A stretch of 56,835 nt of DNA from Gammaproteobacteria bacterium (lineage in GTDB: Bacteria; Pseudomonadota; Gammaproteobacteria; Nevskiales; Nevskiaceae). Within the stretch, counting starts at the first letter, position 1, and each line of letters starts with the position of its first letter. The position numbers and the translations under genes are program-made. Positions 26,345 to 35,633 of this stretch are shown one piece after another. The stretch covers positions 1 through 56,835 of the forward strand of contig JAHZLQ010000029.1 of NCBI GenBank assembly GCA_022599775.1. The letters run 5' to 3'. The notes under the pieces are model-generated. The model saw only the letters and a list, made by a program, of their open reading frames with translations, was not told where the DNA came from and did not search any database.

Positions 26345-28507
26345 GTGAAACAGCACCGCCTGCGGCGGGTCGCCGCGCTGGCCGCCGCCGGCCTGATCTG
26401 GATACTCGCCTGCGTCGGCGCAGCATTGCTGACCGCTTCACAACCCAGCCTGGGCGGCCAATTCACGGTTGTGGACGGCAGCGTGGTCGTGAACGCACCC
26501 GGACAGGCGCGGCCCCGTAAGGTCCACAGCCTGGCGGGCGCCGGGCTGCCGGCGATTGAATTGCGCAGCGGCGATCTCGATCCGGAGCCGACATATCTGC
26601 GCCGCTACACGGAATTGCGCACCTTCCTGCAACGCCAGGGCGCACTGGCTAAGCGCCTGGGCGCGGACACGGTGGAACTCGAATTCGACAACGGCACGCG
26701 GATCGCTTATCCCTTGAGTCGCGGACGCCCGCTCTCGGAGCTGCCGTGGGACTTCTGGGCGCAGCTGGCACTGACGCTGATTCCGCTGCTGCTCGGCGCC
26801 GCCGCCATCGCGCAGCGGCCGAACGATCGCGCCGCGCGCTACTACGCGATCTGCGCCAGCGGCTTCCTGTTGATGGTCTGCGCCTCCGCGATCTACAGCA
26901 CGCGAGAGCTGGCACTGGACCCGCGACTGTTCACCGGCTTGCTTGGCATCAATCATTTCGCCGGTCTGGTGCTGCTGGTCGGAGGAGGCACGGCGCTGAT
27001 CTGGCACTACCCACGTGCGCTGAGCCCATTTCCGGCGGACCGCCTGATCTTCGGCTATGCCGTGCTCGCGATGCTGGTTCATGCGCTGCAGTGGTTGCCG
27101 TCGCTGGACCTCGGCCTGCGCCTGCCGGTGCTGGGGTTCTTCGTTGCCAATCTGGTGATCTCGGTGCGGCAGTGGCGTCGTTCTCGCGGGCGCCCCGTGG
27201 ACCGCGCGATGCTGCGCTGGTTTCTGCTGGCCTGGTTCATCGGTATCGGCAGCTACGTGGTGCTGCTGGTGCTGCCGGTGCTGTTCGGCGCGCGGCCACT
27301 GACCGATCAGCTCGGCGGCTGGATCGCCCTGTTCGCGATCTACCTGGGCCTCGGCTTCGGCATCACCCGATTCCGTCTGTTCTACGTGAACCGCGCACAG
27401 CTTCTGGTCTGGATCGGCGAGGGACTGCTGGTGTGCGCGATCTACGGTCTCGGCACCGGACTGCTCGATATGCACGGCGCCACCGTATTGTGGATTGGCC
27501 TGGCTGTGGCCGGCTGGGCGCATGTGCCTCTGCGAGATCGCATCTGGGCCCGTTTCGGCGGCGTGCATGGGGGATTGCGCTACGAGTCCCTGTTGCCGCG
27601 TGTGCTGGAACGGGCCGTCGACGCCGGCAGCGCATCGATCGTCGAACAGCGCTGGCGCGAAACCCTGGCCGAGCTGTTTCAGCCACAATCGCTGACACTG
27701 GCCTGCGCCCCGCTTCACGCCGCCGACATCGCCGATGACGGCGGCAGCCTGCTGGTGCCGGCGCTGCCGGCCGGCGCCGCGCTGAGACTCGAAGGCGCCA
27801 ACCGTGGTGGTGGCGTGTTCATGCCGGCTGACATCCAGCTCGCGGACAGCCTCTGGACTCTGTTCGCACAGGTCAAGACCTACCGCGAACAGTTCGGGGC
27901 CGGCGAGCAGGACGAACGGACCCGCCTCGCCGCCGAGCTCCGGCAACGCATCGACGAACCGCTGCTGTCGCTGTCGCGGTCCGGCGTCGAAAGCACGCAA
28001 ACCGCTCTGCTGAACGAGGCGCGGCACGAATTGCAGGTCGTGCTGTTGAGCCTGGCGGCCGCCGACGCGCCACTGGATACGCATGTCCGCGCCTGGCAGC
28101 AGGACATGCGACACCGCTGTGAGGCCGCAGGACTTGCCGCCGACATCGACATCGCGCTGGATGGCGAAGCGCCGGCCCTGCCGGGCCGCATCGCGTTGAA
28201 CCTGCGGCGCATCCTGCGCGAAGCCGTGACCAACGCGATCCGTCACGCACGGGCGCAACGCATCCAGGTGCGTCTGCGCTGGCACGCCGAGCTGAAATAC
28301 TTTTCCGCGACGATCGACGACGATGGCACCGGCTTCGATCCACTCACGGCCCGCGCCGGGCGCGGGCTGCACAACATGCGCACGCGCGCCGATGAACTCG
28401 GTGCGCTGATCGACTGGGCACCGGCGCCACTGGGCGGCACGCGCATGCATCTGGAATTGCGCCTGACGGACGCGGTGCGGGCCGATGTGCTAAAAATCCC
28501 CACTTGA
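26345..28507 (+). CDS. Sensor kinase with ATPase domain but no phosphoacceptor His
   Basis: 720 residues, same membrane architecture as its two paralogues (IYSTRELALDPRLF is shared almost word for word with the kinase at 8685). At the H-box it reads ERTRLAAELRQRIDEPLLSLSRS: the phosphoacceptor is Arg (codon 27941-27943, residue 533) and both following Asp residues are lost. The ATPase domain is complete (LREAVTNAIRHA, DDDGTGFD, GRGLHNMRTRADELGA). GGAGG at 26331-26335 fits the GTG at 26345 (nine bases); ATG 26336 is an alternative. It sits one base after the stop of the truncated kinase. Confidence 0.88.
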   Translation: MKQHRLRRVAALAAAGLIWILACVGAALLTASQPSLGGQFTVVDGSVVVNAPGQARPRKVHSLAGAGLPAIELRSGDLDPEPTYLRRYTELRTFLQRQGALAKRLGADTVELEFDNGTRIAYPLSRGRPLSELPWDFWAQLALTLIPLLLGAAAIAQRPNDRAARYYAICASGFLLMVCASAIYSTRELALDPRLFTGLLGINHFAGLVLLVGGGTALIWHYPRALSPFPADRLIFGYAVLAMLVHALQWLPSLDLGLRLPVLGFFVANLVISVRQWRRSRGRPVDRAMLRWFLLAWFIGIGSYVVLLVLPVLFGARPLTDQLGGWIALFAIYLGLGFGITRFRLFYVNRAQLLVWIGEGLLVCAIYGLGTGLLDMHGATVLWIGLAVAGWAHVPLRDRIWARFGGVHGGLRYESLLPRVLERAVDAGSASIVEQRWRETLAELFQPQSLTLACAPLHAADIADDGGSLLVPALPAGAALRLEGANRGGGVFMPADIQLADSLWTLFAQVKTYREQFGAGEQDERTRLAAELRQRIDEPLLSLSRSGVESTQTALLNEARHELQVVLLSLAAADAPLDTHVRAWQQDMRHRCEAAGLAADIDIALDGEAPALPGRIALNLRRILREAVTNAIRHARAQRIQVRLRWHAELKYFSATIDDDGTGFDPLTARAGRGLHNMRTRADELGALIDWAPAPLGGTRMHLELRLTDAVRADVLKIPT

Positions 28508-28525
28508 CGGAGAGGGGGGATGGCG

Positions 28526-29170
28526 ATGTTCAGCAAGGCACTGATCATCGAGGATTTGCCGGATGCACAGACATGGCTGAGCTCGGTGCTGGGGGATGCA
28601 TTTCCGGGAATTTCGGTGGCGATCGCCGCGACCGCGGCTGAGGCGCGCACGCAACTGGCGCGCGACCGGCCGCCGCTGGCACTGGTCGACCTCAATCTAC
28701 CGGATGGCTCGGGCATCGAACTGTTGCCGCTGGTGCGACTGGCCGACCCCGAAGCGATCGCCATCGTCACCACGATCTACGACGATGAGGCACATATCTT
28801 TCCCGCGCTGCGTGCCGGCGCCCAGGGTTATCTGCTCAAAGACGAGCCGCGCGAATCGCTGGTGCGGCAACTGCGCACGCTCAGCCGCGGCGAATTGCCG
28901 CTGTCTCCCTCCGTGGCGAAAATGGTTCTGCGCCATTTCGCGCCGGCCGATGCCCTCGCTGGCACCGCCAACCTCACCGCCAAGGAGCGCGCCGTGCTGG
29001 CCGCGGTGGCCGAAGGCCTGACCGTGGGCGATGCCGCGAAGCGGCTCGGCGTCGCACGCAATACCGTGTCCACGCATATCAAGCACATCTACGCCAAACT
29101 TTCGATTTCCTCGCGTGCCGAAGCCGCGCGCATTGCGGCGCAACTGGGCATTGTCGGTCAGGTCACCTGA
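28526..29170 (+). CDS. NarL/LuxR-family response regulator (second copy)
   Basis: 214 residues from the ATG at 28526, which lies six bases after AGAGGGGGG; an ATG at 28520 adds two residues. The receiver has IIEDL, the phosphorylation Asp in LALVDLNLPDGSG, IVTTIYDDE and YLLKDEP. The HTH is LTAKERAVLAAVAEGLTVGDAAKRLGV. It is a clear paralogue of the regulator at 10906 and the likely output of the split kinase pair. Its 3' end overlaps the convergent sanA gene by 13 bases. Confidence 0.92.
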   Translation: MFSKALIIEDLPDAQTWLSSVLGDAFPGISVAIAATAAEARTQLARDRPPLALVDLNLPDGSGIELLPLVRLADPEAIAIVTTIYDDEAHIFPALRAGAQGYLLKDEPRESLVRQLRTLSRGELPLSPSVAKMVLRHFAPADALAGTANLTAKERAVLAAVAEGLTVGDAAKRLGVARNTVSTHIKHIYAKLSISSRAEAARIAAQLGIVGQVT

Positions 29171-29823
29171 GGTTCCGCGGACTCACGTTCCAGTTCGATA
29201 TCAACCGGCTCGCCCAGGAACTTCGGCGTGGTCCGCAGCAGGAACAGGTCCAGCACCGCCTTGACGCGTGCGAACACCTCGCGCGTGGGATGTCGGAATT
29301 CGGTACCGGGCGCCACATACGCGATTGCGTCCAGACCCATCTTGCGGCCGATGAAGACCGCTCGGTAGGTGTGGTACTTCTGCGTGACCAGCGTGAAGCG
29401 CTCAAGTCCAAACACCGCCTTGGCGCGGCTCACCGAATCCAGCGTGCGATAACCGGCGAAGTCCATGGTGATCGCACTCGCCGGCACGCCCTTCTTGACC
29501 AGTTCCTGCCACATCCGGCGTGGCTCGTTGTAGGTCGAATCCGGATTGGCGCCCGACACCACCAGATGCCGCACCTTGCCCAGTTCATAGAGCTGCGCCG
29601 CCGCGTCGATTCGCCCGCGGAAGTCCGCTGACAACGCGCCGCTCTTGGTGTAGGCGCTGGTGCCAAGAACGATGCCGACCTCGTTGGCCGGGATCAGCGA
29701 CCAATCCTCGAACACATAGGCATCGGTACTGTTGATGACCCAGCGATTGGACAGCAGCACCAGCAGCACGAAGGCCGCAAAACCCAGCAGCAACCAGCGT
29801 TTGATCAGGCGACGAATTCGCAA
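29158..29823 (-). CDS. sanA: SanA-like DUF218 membrane protein
   Basis: 221 residues. One N-terminal membrane helix (about 10-27) and a DUF218 domain with GIVLGTSAYTKSG, DFRGRIDAAAQLYELGKV, LVVSGAN and VTQKYHTYRAVFIGRKMGLDA. The SanA family affects envelope permeability and vancomycin resistance. The start appears to be TTG at 29823, one base after the MAPEG stop, so it is translated from the MAPEG transcript. The absence of an ATG leaves the start uncertain. Confidence 0.85.
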   Translation of the reverse strand: MRIRRLIKRWLLLGFAAFVLLVLLSNRWVINSTDAYVFEDWSLIPANEVGIVLGTSAYTKSGALSADFRGRIDAAAQLYELGKVRHLVVSGANPDSTYNEPRRMWQELVKKGVPASAITMDFAGYRTLDSVSRAKAVFGLERFTLVTQKYHTYRAVFIGRKMGLDAIAYVAPGTEFRHPTREVFARVKAVLDLFLLRTTPKFLGEPVDIELERESAEPQVT

Positions 29824-29824
29824 G

Positions 29825-30226
29825 TTAGAGCAATCCCACGATCATGTAGACAAACAGCGCCACCTGCACGAAGTAGAAGGTCGCGCGTAGCAGTACCAGC
29901 CACTGCGAGGTGCCGATGAGATGCATCACGCTTTGCAGCACGCGGGCGTAGACCACCCACATCGCCACACCATCGGTCACGGCGCTCTTGTCGCTGAACA
30001 CCGCCGCCATCACGATGGCGGCGAACACCGGCAGGTTTTCGAGACAGTTGATGTGCGCGTGCTCTGCGCGTTTGACCAGCCCGGGGCGATCGCGTTCGGC
30101 GCCACGTCCCCAGGAATTGGCCGGGACCCCTCGCGCAATCTCGAAGCCGCGCCACAGCAGCACGATCGCCACCACCACCAGCGTCCATGCCGTGAACAGC
30201 AATACCGCCATCACCGATGTACCCAT
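29825..30226 (-). CDS. MAPEG-family membrane protein
   Basis: 133 residues with four hydrophobic helices and the family motif RAEHAHINCLENLPVFAAIV at about 52-71. The family (membrane-associated eicosanoid/glutathione metabolism) includes glutathione transferases; the bacterial role is usually undefined. ATG at 30226 has an AGGGGAGAG stretch upstream. It forms a two-gene unit with sanA. Confidence 0.88.
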   Translation of the reverse strand: MGTSVMAVLLFTAWTLVVVAIVLLWRGFEIARGVPANSWGRGAERDRPGLVKRAEHAHINCLENLPVFAAIVMAAVFSDKSAVTDGVAMWVVYARVLQSVMHLIGTSQWLVLLRATFYFVQVALFVYMIVGLL

Positions 30227-30340
30227 CGTCGCTCTCCCCTATCGTTCTTTGGATGCCCGCCGGTCCCTCGGCCCGATGCATTCTATCGGCTCGCTGCGCT
30301 CATGGCTCGGTCGCGAAGCGACGAACACCGAACCGCCGCC

Positions 30341-31522
30341 TCAGTGCATCAGTCGCCGCATGCCGCGATCGAGGCCGTCCAGCGTCAGCGGGAACATGCG
30401 GTCGGCACCGATCACCTCCTGCGTCATCCGCAGCGACGGCGTGTGGTCCCAGAAACGTTCCGGCTCGGGGTTGAGCCAGACCAGATGCGGGAAGGTCTGC
30501 ATCAGTCGCCGCATCCAGGTGGCGCCGGCCTCCTCGTTCCAATGCTCGACCGAGCCCCCCGGTTGCGCGATCTCGTAGGGACTCATGGTGGCGTCTCCAA
30601 CGAAGATCACCTTGTAGTCCGGGGTATAGCGGTGCAACACGTCGTACAGCGGAATGCGCTCGGACTGACGGCGGCGATTGTCCTTCCACACCGATTCGTA
30701 GATGAAATTGTGGAAGTAGTAGTACTCCAGGTGCTTGAACTCGGTCTTGCAGGCCGAGAACAGTTCCTCGCAGGCGCGCACGTGCGGGTCCATCGAACCA
30801 CCCACGTCCAGGAACAGCAGCACCTTCACCGCGTTGCGGCGTTCGGCGACCATCTTCAGATCGAGATAGCCCGCGTTCTTGGCGGTGCTGCGGATGGTGT
30901 CATCGACATCCAGGATGTCCTGCGCGCCCTCGCGTGCGAAACGGCGCAGACGACGCAGTGCCACCTTGATGTTGCGCGTGCCAAGTTCGACCGAATCGTC
31001 GAGGTTGCGAAACTCGCGCTTCTCCCAGACCTTGACCGCGCGCTTGTGCTTGGATTCGCCGCCGATGCGCACGCCCTCGGGGTTGTAGCCGCTGTGCCCG
31101 AATGGCGAAGTACCACCGGTGCCGATCCACTTGTTGCCGCCGTGGTGCTGCTCCTTCTGCTCCTCCAGGCGTTGACGCAGCGTCTCCATGAGCTTGTCGA
31201 GCCCGCCGAGCGCCTGGATCTGCGCCATCTCCTCGGGCGACAGGTGCTTCTCGGCCATGCGCCGCAACCATTCCTCGGGAATGTCCGCGCCGAACACTTC
31301 ATCGCCCAGGGTCTGCACGCCCTTGAAGTACGCGGCGAAGGCCTGATCGAAGCGATCGTATTGCGATTCGTCCTTGATCAGGGTGGCGCGCGACAGGAAA
31401 TAGAAGTCGTCGATGCTGTAGATCGCGACGTGCTTGGACAAGGCTTCGAGCAATGTCAGGTATTCGGGCAACGAGGGCTTGAGGCCTGCGCTGCGCATCG
31501 TGAAGAAGAAGCTCTCGAGCAT
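30341..31522 (-). CDS. VWA-domain protein (CoxE-like)
   Basis: 393 residues. The N-terminal half is helical and charged; residues about 225-393 form a von Willebrand factor A domain with a MIDAS-like DVGGSMD. Such proteins usually act with a MoxR-type AAA ATPase in metal insertion or complex maturation; none is adjacent here. It is divergent from the glycosylase gene with a 71-base spacer. Confidence 0.82.
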   Translation of the reverse strand: MLESFFFTMRSAGLKPSLPEYLTLLEALSKHVAIYSIDDFYFLSRATLIKDESQYDRFDQAFAAYFKGVQTLGDEVFGADIPEEWLRRMAEKHLSPEEMAQIQALGGLDKLMETLRQRLEEQKEQHHGGNKWIGTGGTSPFGHSGYNPEGVRIGGESKHKRAVKVWEKREFRNLDDSVELGTRNIKVALRRLRRFAREGAQDILDVDDTIRSTAKNAGYLDLKMVAERRNAVKVLLFLDVGGSMDPHVRACEELFSACKTEFKHLEYYYFHNFIYESVWKDNRRRQSERIPLYDVLHRYTPDYKVIFVGDATMSPYEIAQPGGSVEHWNEEAGATWMRRLMQTFPHLVWLNPEPERFWDHTPSLRMTQEVIGADRMFPLTLDGLDRGMRRLMH

Positions 31523-31593
31523 GGCTGCGTCCGGGTGGAGCCGTTTTCGAATGGTTCCGGCATTCTACGCGCTCCATCCCCGGCGTTACGCCC

Positions 31594-32229
31594 ATGATCG
31601 AACCCGCCGTCATCAGCAAAGCGGAGCGCTACCTCAAGCGTGTCGATCCGCACATGAAGCGCCTGATCACGAGCCACGGCCCCTGCGCGCTCGGCGCTCG
31701 GCGGCGCGATCCGTTTCACGTGATCGCCACATCGATCATCTCGCAGCAGCTTTCTGTGCGCGCCGCCGACACCATCCAGGCGCGCGTGGAAGTCCGTGCC
31801 GGCGTGCGCGGCAAGCTCACGCCGCGAACACTGCTGGCGCTGACACCGGAGGACCTGCGCGCCTGCGGCCTGTCGAATGCCAAGGCGCGCTGGCTGCATG
31901 CCCTGTCCGAGGCGCGCGCCAGCCGCCGCCTGTCGTTCCCGAAACTGGCGACACTCGACGACGAAGCGGCGATCGAGGTGCTCGATGCCCTGCCCGGTAT
32001 CGGACGCTGGACTGCGGAAATGGTGTTGATCTTCGCCTTCGATCGACTCGACATCTTCTCGATGGGCGATGTCGGCCTGCGCCGCGCGATCAACCACATC
32101 TATCACGCCGGTGAAAAGCTCGGCGACGCCGAAACCCTGGCGCTGAGCGAGACCTGGGCGCCGTATCGTTCGGTCGCCAGCTGGTATCTGTGGCGGCTGG
32201 TCGATGGCAATCTGCAGGCTTGGGTTTGA
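31594..32229 (+). CDS. DNA-3-methyladenine glycosylase (HhH-GPD, AlkA-like)
   Basis: 211 residues. The helix-hairpin-helix is LPGIGRWTAEMVLIFAFDRLDIFSMGD (split over about 130-156) with the catalytic Asp in SMGDVGL, and SIISQQLSVRAADTI lies at the start of the domain. It removes alkylated bases from DNA in base excision repair. There is no N-terminal Ada or AlkA extension. It is followed by hutH 29 bases later, probably by chance. Confidence 0.88.
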   Translation: MIEPAVISKAERYLKRVDPHMKRLITSHGPCALGARRRDPFHVIATSIISQQLSVRAADTIQARVEVRAGVRGKLTPRTLLALTPEDLRACGLSNAKARWLHALSEARASRRLSFPKLATLDDEAAIEVLDALPGIGRWTAEMVLIFAFDRLDIFSMGDVGLRRAINHIYHAGEKLGDAETLALSETWAPYRSVASWYLWRLVDGNLQAWV

Positions 32230-32258
32230 ACCCAGCTCTCTATCTCTGACGCGCACCT

Positions 32259-33794
32259 ATGACATCACTAGAAACCCTGATTCCCGGACAGGTCTCACTG
32301 AGGCAGCTGCGCCGCATCTACCGCGAGGCACCGCCGCTGCGTCTGGCCGACTCGGCCTGGGCGCCAATCCGCGCCTCGCGCGAAACCGTGGACCGCATCG
32401 TCGCCTCCGGCCGCACCGTCTACGGCATCAACACCGGTTTCGGCCGACTGGCGCAGACCTCGATCGAAACCGCGCGACTGGCCGAACTGCAACGCAATCT
32501 GGTGCTCTCGCACAGCGTCGGCGTGGGGCCGGCACTGCCGGACGCCGTGGTACGCCTGATGCTCGCCACCAAGATCGTGTCGCTGTCGCGCGGCTGCTCC
32601 GGTGTCCGGCCGGACGTCGTCGAGGCCCTGCTGACGCTGTATCGCCACGACGTGCTGCCGATCATCCCTTCGCAGGGTTCGGTCGGTGCCTCGGGCGATC
32701 TTGCGCCGCTGGCGCATCTCGCCGCGGCGCTACTGGGTGTGGGCGAAGTGCGAATCAGCGGCCAGCAGCGCCCAGCGTTGGAAGGCCTGGCGGTCGCTGG
32801 TCTGGCGCCGATCGAACTGGCCTCCAAGGAAGGTCTGGCCTTGCTCAACGGCACCCAGGTGTCCACCGCGATGGCGCTGGCAGCGCTGTTCGAAAGCGAG
32901 GATGCCTTCGGCGCCGGACTGCTGGCCGGCGCATTGTCGCTGGAAGCGATCCAGGGGTCGATCAAGCCTTTCGATCCGCGTATTCACGCCGCGCGCGGGC
33001 AGTCCGGACAGATCGAGGTGGCGCGGGTGCTGCACGGCCTGATCGCAGGCAGCACCATCGTCGAATCCCACATCAACTGCTCGCGTGTACAGGACCCCTA
33101 CTGCATTCGCTGCCAGCCACAGGTGATGGGCGCGATTCTCGACCAGCTGCGCCAGGTCGCCGCGATCCTGCAGATCGAGGCCAATGCCGCGTCCGACAAT
33201 CCACTGGTGTTCGCCGACACCGACGAGGTGATCTCCGGCGGCAACTTTCACGCCGAACCGATCGCGTTCGCAGCCGACATCCTGGCGTTCGCCGCCACCG
33301 AAATCGGTTCGATCTCGGAACGGCGCACGGCGATGCTGTGCGATCCCTCGCTCAACGGCGGCCTGCCGGCCTTCCTGGTGACCCAGGGCGGGCTCAATTC
33401 CGGTTTCATGATCGCGCAGGTCACGGCCGCCGCGCTGGTCTCGGAGTGCAAGATGATGGCGCACCCGGCGAGCGTGGACACGATCCCGACCTCCGCCAAC
33501 CAGGAGGATCATGTGTCGATGGCCACGCACGGGGCGCGTCGCTCACTGACGCTGGCCGGCAACGTCGCCCAGGTCGTCGGCATCGAGGCGATGGCGGCCT
33601 GCCAGGGGCTGGAACTGCACCGGCCGCTGCGTTCGACCGAAGCGGTCGAAGCGGTGTTCGAGGATGTACGCGGCCGCGTCGCCTTCGTGGACCAGGACCG
33701 CTATCTGCAGCCCGACCTGCTGGCGATGCGCGACTGGGTACGCGACGGTGACAAACCGGACAGCGTGCTCGCGCTGCTGCCGAGCCAAGCGTGA
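32259..33794 (+). CDS. hutH: Histidine ammonia-lyase
   Basis: 511 residues, the family length. The MIO prosthetic group forms from Ala-Ser-Gly in SVGASGDLAPLAH; YGINTGFGRLA lies near the N-terminus, and NCSRVQDPYCIRCQPQVMG and NAASDNPLVF in the core. It converts histidine to urocanate, the first Hut step. It is separated from hutI-hutG by 25 kb, and no hutU or hutC accompanies it here. Confidence 0.95.
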   Translation: MTSLETLIPGQVSLRQLRRIYREAPPLRLADSAWAPIRASRETVDRIVASGRTVYGINTGFGRLAQTSIETARLAELQRNLVLSHSVGVGPALPDAVVRLMLATKIVSLSRGCSGVRPDVVEALLTLYRHDVLPIIPSQGSVGASGDLAPLAHLAAALLGVGEVRISGQQRPALEGLAVAGLAPIELASKEGLALLNGTQVSTAMALAALFESEDAFGAGLLAGALSLEAIQGSIKPFDPRIHAARGQSGQIEVARVLHGLIAGSTIVESHINCSRVQDPYCIRCQPQVMGAILDQLRQVAAILQIEANAASDNPLVFADTDEVISGGNFHAEPIAFAADILAFAATEIGSISERRTAMLCDPSLNGGLPAFLVTQGGLNSGFMIAQVTAAALVSECKMMAHPASVDTIPTSANQEDHVSMATHGARRSLTLAGNVAQVVGIEAMAACQGLELHRPLRSTEAVEAVFEDVRGRVAFVDQDRYLQPDLLAMRDWVRDGDKPDSVLALLPSQA

Positions 33795-33878
33795 ATCCGT
33801 GGCGCACCGTCAGTATCGCTTCAGGCCGCACCCGCATGCTGATAGATTGACATCGGGCCGCACTTTAGGAAATCGACC

Positions 33879-34826
33879 ATGCAGATGCGCGAGATCGGCC
33901 GCTCCGGCATTCAGGTTGCACCGCTGGCTTTCGGTGGCAATGTGTTCGGCTGGACGCTGGATGAAAAGGCTTCCTTCGCGATGCTCGACGCCTTCGTCGA
34001 CGCCGGCTTCAACCTCGTCGACAGCGCGGATATGTATTCGAGCTGGGTTCCCGGCCACGTTGGCGGCGAATCGGAAACGGTGCTCGGCAATTGGATCGCG
34101 CGAAGCGGCAAGCGTGATCGCATCGTGCTCGCCACCAAGTGCGGAAAAAGCATGGGCGAAGGCCGCTCGGGCCTGAGCGCCAGGTACATCGAGCAGGCCG
34201 TCGAAGCCTCGCTGAAGCGTTTGCAGACCGACTACATCGATCTCTATCAGGCACATGCGCCGGACCCGGCAACGCCGATCGAGGAAACCATGGAGGCGTT
34301 CGACCGCCTGGTGCGCGCCGGCAAGGTGCGCGCGCTCGGCGCCTCGAACTATTCGGCGGACGAACTCTCGCAGGCCCTGGGCGCCAGCCGCAAGCACCAC
34401 CTGATGCGCTTCGAGTCGCTGCAGCCGCTGTACAACCTCTATGACCGCGCGGACTACGAGGGCGGCCTGGCCGAACTGTGCGCGCAGGAAGGCCTGGCCG
34501 TGCTGCCGTTCTTTGCGCTGGCCTCCGGTTTTCTCACCGGCAAGTATCGCAAGCCCGAGGATCTCGAGGGACAGGCCCGCGCCGGCATGGTGGCCTCGAA
34601 GATGACCGATCGCGGCGTCGCCATCCTGCAGGCACTGGACCAAGTCTCAGAACGGCTCGGCCTGAGCCCGGCGACCGTCGCAATCGCCTGGCTGCTGCAA
34701 CGACCGACGGTCACGGCGCCGATCGCCAGCGCCACCAAGCCGGAGCACTTCGAAGCGCTGGTCAAGGCAACGCAGGTGGAACTCGATGCCGAGGCGATCA
34801 GCCTGCTGGATTTGGCGAGTGCCTGA
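33879..34826 (+). CDS. Aldo/keto reductase
   Basis: 315 residues, TIM-barrel AKR: FNLVDSADMYSSW (catalytic Asp and Tyr), LATKCGKSMG (catalytic Lys), DYIDLYQAHAPDP (catalytic His) and the late ATKPEHFEALV cofactor segment. It reduces carbonyls with NADPH; the substrate is unknown. AGGA lies eight bases before the ATG. It converges with mtfA. Confidence 0.92.
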   Translation: MQMREIGRSGIQVAPLAFGGNVFGWTLDEKASFAMLDAFVDAGFNLVDSADMYSSWVPGHVGGESETVLGNWIARSGKRDRIVLATKCGKSMGEGRSGLSARYIEQAVEASLKRLQTDYIDLYQAHAPDPATPIEETMEAFDRLVRAGKVRALGASNYSADELSQALGASRKHHLMRFESLQPLYNLYDRADYEGGLAELCAQEGLAVLPFFALASGFLTGKYRKPEDLEGQARAGMVASKMTDRGVAILQALDQVSERLGLSPATVAIAWLLQRPTVTAPIASATKPEHFEALVKATQVELDAEAISLLDLASA

Positions 34827-34837
34827 ACGGAAATCCG

Positions 34838-35629
34838 CTACGCCGTGTCGATCCGGTAGAAGCCGCGCAGCAATTCGTACAGGGAGGCGTGACAGCGCTT
34901 CAGGGCGGCACCCTGCTGGAAGTAAGCCTCGCTCGCGACCGCGAAGAATTCGCCCGGCCCTTCGAGCCCGTAGTCGTCGAGCACCGGTGAAGCCTGCTCG
35001 TGCAGGCGGTCGTACTCGGCCTGCATGACGGCACTCCAACGCGTGTAGTCGCTCAGCTGCGGCGCGCCGACATCACTCGCATCGAGCTGATGCGCAAATT
35101 CGTGAACGACGACATTGACCGGATCACCGTCCAGCGCCGCTTCCACATCGGCCCAGGACAGAATCACCCGACCGCTGTCGTGGGACTCTCCGATACGTTC
35201 GTCGGCTTCGTCGTCCACCAATTCGAACTCGCCGAACTCCACCGGGGCCGGCATCGGCGGCACCTCGAAAACCGACGGATACACCAGCACCGAACGCAGT
35301 GAGGGGAAGGTTCCGGACTCCGGCCGCAGCACCAGCAGACAGGCCTGCGCGGCGATCAGCCAGCGCATGTCTTCGCTGACCTCCAGCCCGTCGCAGCCGT
35401 AGTACCGCTTGTAGGCCAGGAATTCCTTGAGGCGCAGCTCGTAGCGCGCGCGCAGCTCCGGGCTCAGGCGGTCGAGTACCGGCAGCGCCGCGCGCAGCAT
35501 CGCCCAGCGGGCCGGTTCGATCGGCCGCGCCTGCAAGGCCCGCAGGCGGCGCTGTTCACGCGCGTTGTGCAGAAACGGCCAGGCGATCAGCCCGGCGGCA
35601 AACGCCACCGCGAGCAGCATCCAGGCCAT
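34838..35629 (-). CDS. mtfA: MtfA-type zinc-dependent peptidase
   Basis: 263 residues with one N-terminal membrane segment and the zinc motif VVVHEFAHQLD (HExxH), with a later Glu in GPGEFFAVASE. MtfA is linked to control of sugar uptake through Mlc in E. coli; here only the family is certain. It starts four bases after uvrD ends, so it is the second gene of that unit. Confidence 0.9.
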   Translation of the reverse strand: MAWMLLAVAFAAGLIAWPFLHNAREQRRLRALQARPIEPARWAMLRAALPVLDRLSPELRARYELRLKEFLAYKRYYGCDGLEVSEDMRWLIAAQACLLVLRPESGTFPSLRSVLVYPSVFEVPPMPAPVEFGEFELVDDEADERIGESHDSGRVILSWADVEAALDGDPVNVVVHEFAHQLDASDVGAPQLSDYTRWSAVMQAEYDRLHEQASPVLDDYGLEGPGEFFAVASEAYFQQGAALKRCHASLYELLRGFYRIDTA

Positions 35630-35633
35630 CGCC

